A stretch of DNA of 64,000 nucleotides from Poa pratensis (lineage: Eukaryota; Streptophyta; Magnoliopsida; Poales; Poaceae), in contig CAMZMU010000063.1 of NCBI GenBank assembly GCA_947311845.1, positions 54,162,064 to 54,226,063 on the forward strand, read 5' to 3'. Shown here one piece after another: positions 1 to 9,527 of the stretch. Below the pieces are notes generated by a model that did not search any database, was not told the origin of the DNA, and saw only the letters and a program-made list of their open reading frames with translations. Made by a program: the position numbers and the translations under genes. Every line of letters begins with the position of its first letter. Position 1 is the stretch's first letter.

Positions 1-301
1 GCGCACGTACGCCTGGGATCCTATTTTCTCTCGATCGTGAGCTGCTCCCTCATCCGCGAGACTCGGGCCTTCGCTGCGACTGCTGCACGCACCCTCTAAC
101 TACAAACCGACTGACTCAACCTGACCTGAACGTATCTGATCTTGGATGCGGTCATACCAGCGTCCAGACCTGACACTAGACCTATAACTAAATAACGACC
201 CAAAACACAGAGCACACGCACGGACATGTGCACCTGCGAGACTCGATACAGATAGAGACTCGATACAGATACACGCTGGGGTGGCGTGGTTTATTCTAAC
301 A
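1..301 (-). repeat. Downstream LTR of gag-only copy A, cut by window edge
   Basis: It matches 1396-1696 almost base for base and ends with the element terminus TGTTAGAATAAACC on the minus strand. The polypurine tract AGGGGGAGAT (302-311, minus) lies directly next to it, which identifies it as the downstream LTR of copy A. Confidence 0.85.
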
Positions 302-330
302 ATCTCCCCCTAAATCACGACTCCCCTGAC

Positions 331-1179
331 CTACAGCATGGCCGGCTCGTCGTCGACGTCGGCGAGGAGCGCCTTCTCCTTCCTCGGCTGCCTGCAGTCA
401 CGGGCGAAGTGGCCACGAACGCCACAGTTGTGGCACTTCCCGCGTCGCCCTCTTCCGCCGGAGGCCACGCTGCTCCCACCGTCGTCATCGTCGTGGTGGC
501 CGCCGCCGCGCTGACGGAGCCGCGCCTCCCACTGTTCTGCAGTGAGCAAAAGCTGGCCGTCGCTCCTTTCGCCGCCGCCTAGCGCCTGCGTGCGGCGCCA
601 TGAACGTTCATCGAACGCCTTGAGCCTGCCCAACGCCTCCTCGAACGCCATCTTCTCCGTGTCGCAGAACTGCTCGATCTCGGCCACCGCGCTGTACAGC
701 CGGTCGGGCACGGTGTCGAGCAGCTTCTTCACCATCTCGGCGTCGCTGAGAGTCGCGCCGAGGCTCGCGTACCTCGCCGCCATGCCACTGATCTTGCCGG
801 CGAAGTCGTCCAGCGGCTCCCTATCCGCCATGCACAGCTTGTCGAACTCCCCTCGGAGAGTGGAGAGCCGCGCCGCCTTGACGCGATCGGCGCCGACAAA
901 CCTCGTCTTGAGGCTGTCCCACACCTCCTTCGCCGTCTTCTTCGACGACACCTGCATGAGGATGTCCTCCGGCAGCCCGCCGAGGAGCTGCACCCTCGCC
1001 ATCTTGTTCTTCTTCTCGTCCACCTCGACGCCATCCGCAGGAGACACCGCCTCCCAAACGCCCGCGGCGTCGAGGATCGCCTCCACCTTGATAGCCCAGA
1101 CGGTGTAGTTCGCTGGCGTCAGCACCGGGAAGCTCAGCGACACCGAGCCTCCCCCGGCACCGTGCGGAACCAACGCCAT
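331..1179 (-). CDS. Gag polyprotein of copia-type gag-only element, copy A
   Basis: This is an open 282-residue Gag. It starts MALVPHGAG, then has the copia Gag N-terminal region (LTPANYTVWAIKVEAIL) and a UBN2-type Gag core with KEVWDSLKTRFVG and LLDTVPDRLYSAV. A single CCHC zinc knuckle (CHNCGVRGHFARDC, about residues 252-265) follows an Asp- and Gly-rich linker. Gag forms the particle and packages the RNA; the knuckle binds nucleic acid. I chose this start because copy B has the same start. In copy A a C-to-G change in the primer site makes an extra upstream ATG that adds three residues. The reading frame ends just before the polypurine tract, so no pol domain was ever fused here or it has been completely lost. 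About eight residues differ from copy B. Confidence 0.85.
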   Translation of the reverse strand: MALVPHGAGGGSVSLSFPVLTPANYTVWAIKVEAILDAAGVWEAVSPADGVEVDEKKNKMARVQLLGGLPEDILMQVSSKKTAKEVWDSLKTRFVGADRVKAARLSTLRGEFDKLCMADREPLDDFAGKISGMAARYASLGATLSDAEMVKKLLDTVPDRLYSAVAEIEQFCDTEKMAFEEALGRLKAFDERSWRRTQALGGGERSDGQLLLTAEQWEARLRQRGGGHHDDDDGGSSVASGGRGRRGKCHNCGVRGHFARDCRQPRKEKALLADVDDEPAML

Positions 1180-1192
1180 GGCTCTCATACCA
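1180..1192 (-). other. Primer binding site, copy A (mutated)
   Basis: The minus strand reads TGGTATGAGAGCC directly after the LTR. This is the initiator-Met tRNA primer site TGGTATCAGAGCC with one C-to-G change. The change would weaken priming and also creates an in-frame ATG before gag. Confidence 0.8.
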
Positions 1193-1194
1193 AA

Positions 1195-1696
1195 TGTTGG
1201 CGCTAGCCCTTGCTAGCTCTCTCTCGGACTCACGGACAGAGGTAGAAGATGAACAACACAATTTTCTGGGAGACAAACACTACGGCGCACGAACGCCTTT
1301 GTTTCTTACTCTTCCAAGAATCTTAACAAACTACGGTTACAGACAGATTTTATAGGCTAGAGATAACGCAGCGCCCACACAGTCTACCTGCCTTCGCGCA
1401 CGTACGCCTGGGATCCTATTTTCTCTCGATCGTGAGCTGCTCCCTCATCCGCGAGACTCGGGCCTTCGCTGCGACTGCTGCACGCACCCTCTAACTACAA
1501 ACCGACTGACTCAACCTGACCTGAACGTATCTGATCTTGGATGCGGTCATACCAGCGTCCAGACCTGACACTAGACCTATAACTAAATAACGACCCAAAA
1601 CACAGAGCACACGCACGGACATGTGCACCTGCGAGACTCGATACAGATAGAGACTCGATACAGATACACGCTGGGGTGGCGTGGTTTATTCTAACA
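1195..1696 (-). repeat. Shared LTR between gag-only copies A and B (502 bp)
   Basis: On the minus strand it begins TGTTAGAATAAACC and ends GCTAGCGCCAACA, the expected TG...CA form. It is flanked by a polypurine tract (1697-1706) on its entry side and a primer site (1180-1192) on its exit side. It therefore serves both as downstream LTR of copy B and upstream LTR of copy A. A short direct repeat, GAGACTCGATACAGATA, lies near its terminus. Confidence 0.88.
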
Positions 1697-1725
1697 ATCT
1701 CCCCCTAAATCACGACTCCCCTGAC

Positions 1726-2574
1726 CTACAGCATGGCCGGCTCGTCGTCGACGTCGGCGAGGAGCGCCTTCTCCTTCCTCGGCTGCCTGCAGTCACGGGC
1801 GAAGTGGCCACGAACGCCACAGTTGTGGCACTTCCCGCGTCGCCCTCTTCCGCCGGAGGCCACGCTGCTCCCACCGTCGTCATCGTCGTGGTGGCCGCCG
1901 CCGCGCTGACGGCGCCACGCCTCCCACTGTTCTGCAGTGAGCAGAAGCTGGCCGTCGCTCCTTTCGCCACCGCCTAGCGCCTGCGTGCGGCGCCATGAAC
2001 GTTCATCGAACGCCTTGAGCCTGCCCAACGCCTCCTCGAACGCCATCTTCTCCGTGTCGCAGAACTGCTCGATCCCGGCCACCGCGCTGTACAGCCGGTC
2101 GGGCACAGTGTCGAGCAGCTTCTTCACCATCTCGGCGTCGCTGAGAGTCGCGCCGAGGCTCGCGTACCTCGCCGCCATGCCACTGATCTTGCCGGCGAAG
2201 TCGTCCAGCGGCTCCCCGTCCGCCATGCACAACTTGTCGAAATCCCCTCGGAGAGTGGAGAGCCGCGCCGCCTTGACGCGATCGGCGCCGACAAACCTCG
2301 TCTTGAGGCTGTCCCACACCTCCTTCACCGTCTTCTTCGACGACACCTGCATGAGGATGTCCTCCGGCAGCCCGCCGAGGAGCTGCGCCCTCGCCATCTT
2401 GTTCTTCTTCTCGTCCACCTCGACGCCATCCGCAGGAGACACCGCCTCCCAAACGCCCGCGACGTCGAGGATCGCCTCCACCTTGATAGCCCAGACGGTG
2501 TAGTTCGCCGGCGTCAGCACCGGGAAGCTCAGCGACACCGAGCCTCCCCCGGCACCGTGCGGAACCAACGCCAT
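1726..2574 (-). CDS. Gag polyprotein of copia-type gag-only element, copy B
   Basis: This open 282-residue Gag has the same domain order as copy A: copia Gag N-terminal region, UBN2-type core, Asp/Gly-rich linker, and one CCHC knuckle (CHNCGVRGHFARDC). The start codon overlaps the sequence right after an intact primer site (TGGTATCAGAGCC, 2575-2587 minus). The polypurine tract (1697-1706) lies about 20 bp past the stop codon. Both copies remain free of stops and frameshifts, whereas nearly all other retroelement genes in the window are broken, which suggests recent origin or selection on Gag. It has no pol region. Confidence 0.87.
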   Translation of the reverse strand: MALVPHGAGGGSVSLSFPVLTPANYTVWAIKVEAILDVAGVWEAVSPADGVEVDEKKNKMARAQLLGGLPEDILMQVSSKKTVKEVWDSLKTRFVGADRVKAARLSTLRGDFDKLCMADGEPLDDFAGKISGMAARYASLGATLSDAEMVKKLLDTVPDRLYSAVAGIEQFCDTEKMAFEEALGRLKAFDERSWRRTQALGGGERSDGQLLLTAEQWEAWRRQRGGGHHDDDDGGSSVASGGRGRRGKCHNCGVRGHFARDCRQPRKEKALLADVDDEPAML

Positions 2575-2587
2575 GGCTCTGATACCA
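2575..2587 (-). other. Primer binding site, copy B (initiator Met tRNA)
   Basis: The minus strand reads TGGTATCAGAGCC directly after the LTR. This is the standard copia primer site complementary to the 3' end of initiator methionine tRNA. Confidence 0.88.
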
Positions 2588-2589
2588 AA

Positions 2590-2702
2590 TATTGGCGCTA
2601 GCCCTTGCTAGCTCTCTCTCGGACTCACGGACAGAGGTAGAAGATGAACAACACAATTTTCTGGGAGACAAACACTACGGCGCACGAACGCCTTTGTTTC
2701 TT
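2590..2702 (-). repeat. Third LTR of gag-only array, first part
   Basis: This 113-bp piece matches 1195-1307. It ends at TTGTTTCTT, where a MULE is inserted, and the LTR resumes at 5278. Confidence 0.85.
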
Positions 2703-3199
2703 GGACTGTACTATGGAGCGGCGCCGCTCATACGTCGTTCCGAGCGGTGGCCCCTAGCCAGCTCGGACGCGCGGATGCGTACGGTGGTCCCTGTAATCAG
2801 CCGCTTATTACGACGCGTTGACCAAGCTAGCAACTAACCTGCAAGCACGGCGCACTCACCACACGCTCGAAAAGCTGCAGCGGCAGAGCACTGGTTTTGT
2901 TTTACGATTAACACCCCAGATTTATTATCAAACGCGGAAGTACAACACACCCCTGAAGAAACCAAAAATACAGATAGGTCCTTGGAGACTCCATTCCATC
3001 CCCACCTACCGATAGTGGATCACGAGACATGCATGCTTAGAAATAAAAATCACGAGAATAAAATAGGGACTGATGCCATATACATGATGTGATGCTTACA
3101 TGCAATTGTAATCTTATTTGGTTGCCATTTTTTTAACAAAAACTTTGTGCGCAATTTAAGTACTTTGCTTCAAGACGATTCCAATGTTGTTAGATATAG

Positions 3200-3480
3200 T
3201 TACCGCGTGGTTTAGACATGTTGACAAATAAACCACAGATGGTTGACAAATAAACTACACGTGGTTATCAGATAAACTACGGTGGCTAACAGATAAACTA
3301 AATAAACATCAGATGGTTGATAAATAAACTACACATGGACATATGAACTGCATGTGGATTCCAGATAAACCACACATAGTTGACCAATAAACACGATAAA
3401 CCACACATAACTAAATGCTGTTACCAAATATAACATACATGGTTGACAGATAAATTTCACGTGGTTGACAGATAAAATCA
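3200..3480. repeat. Degenerate AT-rich repeats, type 1, in MULE 1
   Basis: A unit of roughly 25-30 bp containing GGTTGACAAATAAACTACAC, with variants such as CAGATAAACCACACATAG, recurs about ten times. Spacing and sequence are irregular. No gene is visible in it. Confidence 0.6.
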
Positions 3481-4109
3481 ATGGGATGCACACTTGCTTT
3501 GTGTAGCGGACAAATACGGCACGAGAACGACGGTAGAGGGAGGCGGGGTTGACTGCAGCAGCGAGGTGTTTCCTTCCACAGCCGGTGTCACTGTCACATC
3601 CCTTCGAATTATGAAACACCCTCCACGGCGAGCTTTGCCTCAAGGTGACCATGGCCCAACAGCGATACGGCTACTCTGGCGCACGACGGGCATGGGCCCT
3701 GGCAAGGACCTCAGAGGTGGCGACCTGCACGTGCGGCGGCCATCAGCTCCAGCGAGGACCTCGGAGGCGTTGCGACGACCGCAACCTTCAGATTGCAAAC
3801 TCACGGATTGGCGTCATCCGCGGCAGGGCTCAGGTGGCACTGCTCAAATTCAAAAAAGCTATCTACTAGATTAATTCATGATAGCTATCAGATAAATTCA
3901 ATATAGATGCCATGTAAAAGTTGCGCACCTCGGTAGCAAAAACAGAGCAAATGGACATCATAGTGCTACATAAAAATTCTAGGCATGAAATATGTTCAGT
4001 CTTGGGTTCATTCTGGAACCTCATCAACTGATTTTCATGTCTTTGATTTTTCTAACTGCCTGGACATGGTTACTGGTGTTTATAAACCACTCACCGAATT
4101 ATCCTAGTA

Positions 4110-4430
4110 GCAATTATCAGATTAACTAGTCACACATAACATGTTATCTATGTAAAAAGAAAACTACCACGATTCTTTGAAAAAAGAAACAGATTAATTA
4201 GCCATAGTTGGCAGAATAATATCTATATAAAAAATACCATATTTTTGAAAAAGCAATTACCAGATTAATTAGCCACACTTTACAGAATGATTAGCCACAA
4301 TTATCAAATTAATTATCGATTTATACAATTACCATGTTGTATGAGAAATAAACTACCAGATTAATTAGTCACACTTGACAGACTAATTAGCCACGATTAC
4401 CAGATTAATTAACTATGTAAAAACTACCGT
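4110..4430. repeat. Degenerate AT-rich repeats, type 2, in MULE 1
   Basis: Units containing CAGATTAATTAGCCAC or close variants recur several times. The same unit, as CAGATTAATTAGTCACA, recurs in MULE 2 near 21400-22000, which links the two elements beyond their ends. Confidence 0.6.
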
Positions 4431-5277
4431 GTGGACTCCATGACTTGTAGGCTCCCTACCCCTGCCGCTGTGCCGCAAGCAGCAATAGTAAGAGGTAACT
4501 TGAAAGCAGGGAAACAATTTTGCAGAACAACAGAACAAACATGAAGTAGAAGGAAGCACCGTAACCACGTAGCCCCAACTATTTATCGCATAGTCACATC
4601 AGCACATGAAGGCAGTCATACAAATTAAACTAGAAAATGGAGGATGAACATGAAAAGGACCACATCCTACGAAGAGGAGGGCATGGAAAATTAACGTACT
4701 CTGGCGGCGAGGGCCTGCCGGTGCAGAGGAGGTCGGGAGATCAAGCGCATGCGGGCATGACTCCCTCCAGCAGCGGAATCGGCTCTAAAGCGGAGGTCAA
4801 CGCGTCACTCAAGCTGCACCCTCGCGGATCGGAGGCGTACGCGACAGGCCCGACGCGTTCGGGAGCGGCGGCCTCTCCGCGCAAGCGACGCCTCGTCCTC
4901 CCGCTGCTTGTCGTCGATGGCCTCCCTGCGCTGGCCGCCGAGCCTCGTCTTCACGGGCGCGGAGCGCGTCTTCATACGCTCGGCGGCGACCTCTCTCCAC
5001 GCTAGACAACGGACGCCTCCTTCTCTTGTGCGCCTCTGCTCGTCGGCGGCGGCTCCTTTTCTCGTGCATCTCCGGCGCGGCACGGTGCTGCTCCCATGGT
5101 GGTCTGTTGGTTGAGAGAGAGTGTGGGTAGCGTGGTAACGAGTCTGAGGGGATAAGGTTAGCAGCAGCAGCAGGAGGGGATAAGGTTAGCAGCAGCAGCA
5201 GGTTTTTTTCGAATCTTGATGCGCCGCACGCGAGCGTTCTGGAGCGGCGTCTCTGCTTAGATTTTTCCTTGTTTCTT

Positions 5278-5615
5278 ACTCTTCCAAGACTCTTAACAAA
5301 CTACGGTTACAGACAGATTTTATAGGCTAGAGATAACGCAGCGCCCACGCAGTCTACCTGCCGATCACTTCGCGCACGTACGCCTGGGATCCTATTTTCT
5401 CTCGATCGTGAGCTGCTCCCTCATCCGCGAGACTCGGGCCTTCGCTGCGACTGCTGCACGCACCCTCTAACTACAAACCGACTGACTCAACCTGACCTGA
5501 ACGTATCTGATCTTGGATGCGGTCATACCAGCGTCCAGACCTGACACTAGACCTATAACTAAATAACGACCCAAAACACAGAGCACACGCACGGACATGT
5601 GCACCTGCGAGACTC
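5278..5615 (-). repeat. Third LTR of gag-only array, second part, truncated
   Basis: It matches 1308 onward and includes an extra 5-base stretch (GATCA-like) near 5362. It breaks off after GAGACTC, about 50 bp short of the expected terminus. The sequence continues into a small hairpin (GATAAGACCA, 5616-5625, with TGGTCTTATC, 5634-5643) and then unrelated DNA. Confidence 0.8.
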
Positions 5616-5779
5616 GATAAGACCATCGGCTGGTGGTCTTATCTGCCATTTCAATGACTAGGTAGTCCTTTCTGCCAATCCAGTGACAGACATGGTCTAT
5701 TATGTCAAAACTTCCGAATTATACCCCTTTGTCACCACTTTTACCACTATCTTAGCGCACAACGTGAGATTGTCATTTG

Positions 5780-6074
5780 TCTGAATTTTCAAATGCCATT
5801 TGGCTCCTTCATCTATGTCCGAGTGTCCGGCGCCTGCTCCTCCCATAGCAGTCACGACGTCTTCTCTCTGGCGGTGGTGAATGGTTGTTTCTCTCGACGG
5901 AGCGGGGTTTCGAGAGTGAGTTTGGTTGTTGTGTGGCTTGGCCTGTGGTCGTGTGGGTGTGGCCCCGTGTGGAGCGTTGTTGTATTGTTTTTGCCCGATT
6001 TTCGCTAATTAATTGGGCACCCTCTTCTTAATAAATGAATAAGTCAAAGCTTTTGCCTTTGTTTCAAAAAAAAA
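5780..6074 (+). mobile_element. Probable LINE or LINE-mobilised 3' remnant with poly(A)
   Basis: The sequence ends AATAAATGAATAAGTC, then CTTTTGCCTTTGTTTC and a run of nine A (6066-6074). This wording closely resembles the poly(A) tail of the retroposon at 25451-26826, which ends CTCTTTTGCCTTGTTTC plus A-run. The body is GC-rich and carries no recognisable reverse transcriptase. The left limit and target duplication are unclear. Confidence 0.4.
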
Positions 6075-6080
6075 CAATGA

Positions 6081-6140
6081 CAAATGATGTACCCCTCCGT
6101 CCCAAAATAGATGTCTGAATTTGTCAAAATTTGGATGTAA
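6081..6140. mobile_element. Truncated Stowaway-like MITE end
   Basis: The text CCTCCGTCCCAAAATA resembles the terminal repeat of grass Stowaway MITEs (CTCCCTCCGTYCC...). No matching right end was found nearby, so this looks like a fragment. Confidence 0.35.
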
Positions 6141-6194
6141 CAGGCTCATTCGGCCATTTATCATGAAACACGCAGTATTTCTAGCTCTCCTAAT

Positions 6195-6228
6195 CCCCCC
6201 CCCCCCCCCCCCCCCCCCAAAAAACTGC
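6195..6228. repeat. Poly(C) tract, 34 C
   Basis: An uninterrupted run of 34 C is followed by six A. It is too simple to assign a function, and its exact length may be unreliable in any assembly. Confidence 0.9.
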
Positions 6229-6301
6229 AGCCACTCCCACACTAACCAAACCCTTCTATGTTTTCTTGAACTTCTTTACCGAAACATTGAGGTGGGGATT
6301 T

Positions 6302-6724
6302 TGTGCACATGGGCTCCAGTGCTCCCTCCACTTCTATATTTTTTGGAAACTACAAAATCTCAAATTTCTATGTCTTAAAAATTTATGAATTTAAATATGT
6401 AGATAGATATGTACACCAGAAGTGTACTCAAAAAAGTCCCGTTAAAAAATATGTAATATTTTGGGAAATACAAAAAAGACAAATTTCTGACTGTAAATAG
6501 TAATAAAATAATATGTCAGTTTGTTAGCTTGTTGCCTCAAAATTTGTCTTTTTTGTATTTCACAAACTATAAAGCATTTTTAACGGGACTTTTTTGAGTA
6601 CACTCATCGTGTCTTAATCTATCTACATATTTAACGTCATAATTTTTGAAAACTTTAGAATGTCAGGTTTTGAAAAAATTCAAAAATCTAAAAGTGGGGA
6701 GAGCACTGGTGCCCATGTGCACAT
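6302..6724. mobile_element. Inverted-repeat MITE, about 420 bp
   Basis: The left end reads TGTGCACATGGGCTCCAGTG and the right end, reverse-complemented, reads TGTGCACATGGGCACCAGTG. Pairing continues inward through CCACTT and T-rich blocks. An inner pair, AAAAAAGTCCCGTTAAAAA near 6432 and its complement near 6577, makes most of the unit foldable. It has no coding capacity. I could not find a clean target duplication, so the superfamily is unassigned. Confidence 0.6.
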
Positions 6725-7956
6725 ATCACTTAGCGAAAAATTGATGCCATGTGTGATATATGTGAATTGGTAGTTTATGTTAAACACATAGCTCACTATG
6801 TTCCAGACATACCTAAGCCAAAAGGCAGTGCAGTGATCAGTGGTTTCATTTTGCCCACGGAAAAGACATTTTTATCTGGTGGATATAGTCTTCGTATTTC
6901 TCAACATACTGTTAGGATAGACAGTTCGGGAAGGATAAAATCTTCTTGGATTTGTTAAGTCACCACCGAGCTCCGCCCTGGTTTACCACCTTTTGATGTC
7001 AAAAAACCATTGAAAGTGGGGGCCGTCTGCAGTCTGCAGGGTTTTGCCATTACCTATCCTCTATGATTCATAGAAAATTGCGAACTGAAGGATGAGAAAT
7101 AAAATAGACTGAAAAGGAAGAAATATGTACTAGGCCTCGTTTATATTTTCAGGACGTTTTCTTTCCTGTGGCTCGCAGGCGCGTCAGCCTTATTCTTTTA
7201 GAGTCAGAATCAGGCTCGTCAGCTAGTTCTGAGCTCGGCTCCATGTGATTTCGGCCTTCCCACGGGCAGCTCCCTGTACTAGTCCAACCGGCCGATCATT
7301 CCTCAGGCAGCGGGCCGACTTAAGCCTCTGAGGCGCTGGTCCAGCCCACTGTTTCATTTCTGTGTGGCCCGTGCAGGCACATCACCACTTCCACGGTGTC
7401 TAAAAAAAACCCACTTCCACGGCGTTGCCGCGGCACTCCAATTCTCCCGGCGGGCGGCTGGCGAGGGCTCTGCCGCTCTGCGACCCCGCGGCAAAGGGGA
7501 GCGAGAAAGAGGCCGCCCGCCGCCAGCTTCTTCTCGTTCCTCCCTCACCGGCAGCACCCGTCCCCATTCCAGGCGGCTCGATTCGGTTCGGCTTGGAGGA
7601 GTCCGACCCCCTTGTACGTCCCCGCCGCCGCTCACCAGCCACCAGGCAGTGGCCGTCGCGGTCGTCGTCGCCACTGCCATTACCGGCTAGCCTGGTAATT
7701 TCTGTTCCACACCCCATTCCCGCAGCTTTTGCTGCTGACTTATCTCGCATTGTTCTGTTTAATTGAAATCACTGTGGTTAGCTGTTCCTCTAGGTATAGG
7801 TTCACTGATGGTTAACTCTTGCTTGCGGTGGCCCGGTGAACTCGTCGCAGCAACTATTGTCACCTATGCGGCTGTGCTTATGCTGATTGATCATTGATCG
7901 AATCTAAACGTTAAGCTTTAATCTAGAACAGTCCATCTAACTGCTAAATTACAATG
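6725..7956. other. Non-coding stretch with GC-rich exon-like block
   Basis: 6725-7300 is AT-rich with no feature I can name. About 7300-7700 turns sharply GC-rich and CpG-rich, with GGCCCA-type motifs before it. It then passes into AT-rich text after GGTAATTTCTG near 7694, which looks like a splice donor. This could be the first exon and intron start of a plant gene or non-coding RNA. Several overlapping open frames exist here, but none resembles a known protein. Confidence 0.25.
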
Positions 7957-7959
7957 TAA

Positions 7960-9107
7960 GAGCATCTCTAACAAATCATGGACAGCGGCCCGGACCCGGA
8001 AAACTCCGGCCGCTTTCCGGTTCTGGGCCATTTTAGTGCCCCGAACAGATCCCGTATAATCGACCTGCCTGGATAAATATATACAGGCCCTCCGATAGTC
8101 TCGAAATAGGTGAGAAATAGGATAAACTTACATCATTATGACAAGCAAAGGCTTAAGACCACAGGCACAAGACCCGAAAGTGCAACATAATCATAGCAAG
8201 TCCTGGTTTGTAGTTCTCTCTTGTCAACGGATTTTATACCTCTTTTAGCTCAGTTTAAGATCTTTTTCCATTGAAATAGAACATTGCTTATTTTACCTAT
8301 ACGGGCGTGTTCCTTATTTGTATTCGCTTCTTTGAACTCAATCCCATTTTCATCAATCTACTTGATAGTTTGAATTACCTCATTCATCTGTAGACCACTC
8401 CACTTCTATATAGGCGGGTCGGAGGGCAAATCTGGGCCAGTTCCCCCATTCTCCCCACTGCCGCCTCGCCTCTTCTTCTGCAGCCAATCCCCCCCCCCCC
8501 CCCCCCCCCCCTCGGCCACCAAATCCGGCAGCATCACTATCGGATCTGCGAAATGTGGCATGTGGCTCGTCCGCGCGCCCCCTTGGAGCTCTCTGCCTAC
8601 CCGGTCCGAAGGTGGAGAACTCCTGGGCGTCCGGGCCGGCGCCACCGTACACGGCGGCGCGGGAGGAGCTGCGTTGCCGCGATGTCGCAACACTACATGC
8701 CACACAGCACAAGCAGGGGCTGGTGGCGTCGAAGCAGCACGAGGCCAACCTGCAGGCCTGGCTCGTCGAGGCATTGTTCCGGACCTACTGGGCGGGCACC
8801 TCCTCCGGCAAGGAGTGAAGAGCCGCCGCCTCCATGTCCCGGCGAAGAAGCGCCGCCGCCTTTCGGTCCCCGGAAGTGCGGCCGCCACCTTTTCGTCCCT
8901 TTGTATGTAAATTTGTAGAAATCGTATGTGTAAGTGATGAACTCGTGTTTGTGTGATGAAATCATATGCAAAAACTCCCGCGAATTACTTTTTAAAATTT
9001 TGAGGATCCGTTCCGTCGCGGGATATCTCAAAATGAAAACGCGTTTTCCAACTCCCCTAATCCGAGTTTTCCGGTTTCGGTTTGTCCGGGATCTTCTAGA
9101 GATGCTC
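7960..9107. mobile_element. PIF/Harbinger-like non-autonomous element
   Basis: Both ends begin GAGCATCTCTA when read inward and are flanked by a TAA duplication (7957-7959 and 9108-9110), as expected for PIF/Harbinger. Inner ends also share GGACA and CCGGAAAACTC text. A 23-C run lies at 8489-8511. A GC-rich open stretch, 8555-8818 plus, encodes 87 residues ending TYWAGTSSGKE, but I do not recognise it as a transposase or a known gene. It may be a captured fragment. Confidence 0.65.
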
Positions 9108-9157
9108 TAAGACCTCAAACAGCTTGTTTATTTTATTCACCTTCTCTGTGAAGACTT

Positions 9158-9527
9158 TGTTAAAATATGTTGTCTAGCCCTTTCCAACAGTTCGGACTTT
9201 TGTTTGAGTTGGCTAGCGCATCCATCTAATATGGTATCAGAGCCTAACTTCTCAAGAGCAAATCCTGTCAAACACAATATTAATATAAAATAGTTGCGAT
9301 CTGACATCGATCCCACGACTAAGGTAGAAGAACAGAGTTCCAGAGAAAAGATCTCACCTTCCAGGCTGGAGCGCGAGGACCTCGAAGGGGATCAGGTACG
9401 GGGCGGACAGAGCCGCCGCCGCTGCGGCCGCAGCCTCCTCCTACACGGGAGGGGAAATGTTGAAATATGTTGTCTAGCCTTTCCAACAGTTCAGACTCAT
9501 GGGTGAATTGGCTAGGTGCATGCAACA
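9158..9527 (+). mobile_element. TRIM-size LTR retroelement (370 bp)
   Basis: Two copies of TGTTRAAATATGTTGTCTAG mark short LTRs at 9158-9231 and 9458-9527. A primer site TGGTATCAGAGCC follows the first at 9232, and a polypurine tract GGGAGGGGAAA precedes the second (about 9447-9457). The internal part is only about 225 bp and encodes nothing. This is the structure of a terminal-repeat retrotransposon in miniature, replicated by enzymes from elsewhere. The LTRs have diverged noticeably, so the insertion is not very recent. I saw no clear 5-bp duplication. Confidence 0.65.

Larger units (their letters stand above)
2703..5268. mobile_element. Non-autonomous Mutator-like element (MULE 1)
   Basis: It is flanked by a perfect 9-bp target duplication, TTGTTTCTT, at 2694-2702 and 5269-5277. 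Removing the insert and one copy restores the interrupted LTR exactly. Its ends are imperfect inverted repeats: the left begins GGACTGTACTATGGAGCGGC, the right (reverse complement) begins GGAAAAATCTAAGCAGAGAC, and both continue into a GCGCCGCTC-like block. No transposase is visible. It holds AT-rich degenerate repeats and two GC-rich islands (about 3480-3870 and 4640-5110). The second island has open Arg/Lys/Glu-rich frames on the minus strand, which suggests a captured gene fragment (Pack-MULE-like). It is the same family as the element at 20956-22817. Confidence 0.85.
1..5615 (-). mobile_element. Tandem gag-only LTR retroelement array (LTR-gag-LTR-gag-LTR)
   Basis: The minus strand reads LTR, tRNA primer site, gag, polypurine tract, LTR, and repeats this with the middle LTR shared. 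The unit repeats at about 1395 bp. Only about 30 bp separate the gag stop codon from the polypurine tract, and no protease, integrase, reverse transcriptase or RNase H is encoded in either copy. This matches the gag-only, pol-less class described in plants as TR-GAG, which would depend on a related copia element for its enzymes. The outer copy runs off the window edge at base 1. The third LTR is split by a MULE at 2703-5268 and its last roughly 50 bp are missing. The tandem form probably arose by unequal recombination between LTRs. Confidence 0.8.

Noticed and set aside
286..582. Plus-strand open frames over the Gag genes (also 542-1108, 1681-1977, 1937-2503)
   Set aside because: They are antisense shadows of the Gag frames; they match no family and their period follows the repeat unit.
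3329..3652. 107-residue minus-strand open frame in MULE 1
   Set aside because: It is made of translated AT-rich repeats and has no known domain.
5616..5643. Hairpin GATAAGACCA ... TGGTCTTATC considered as a Helitron end or terminator
   Set aside because: No CTRR end follows the hairpin and no matching TC-start is visible; this is nuclear plant DNA, so a bacterial-type terminator does not apply.
7354..7766. Overlapping GC-rich open frames on both strands
   Set aside because: No recognisable domain, and several frames are open at once, as expected from base composition.
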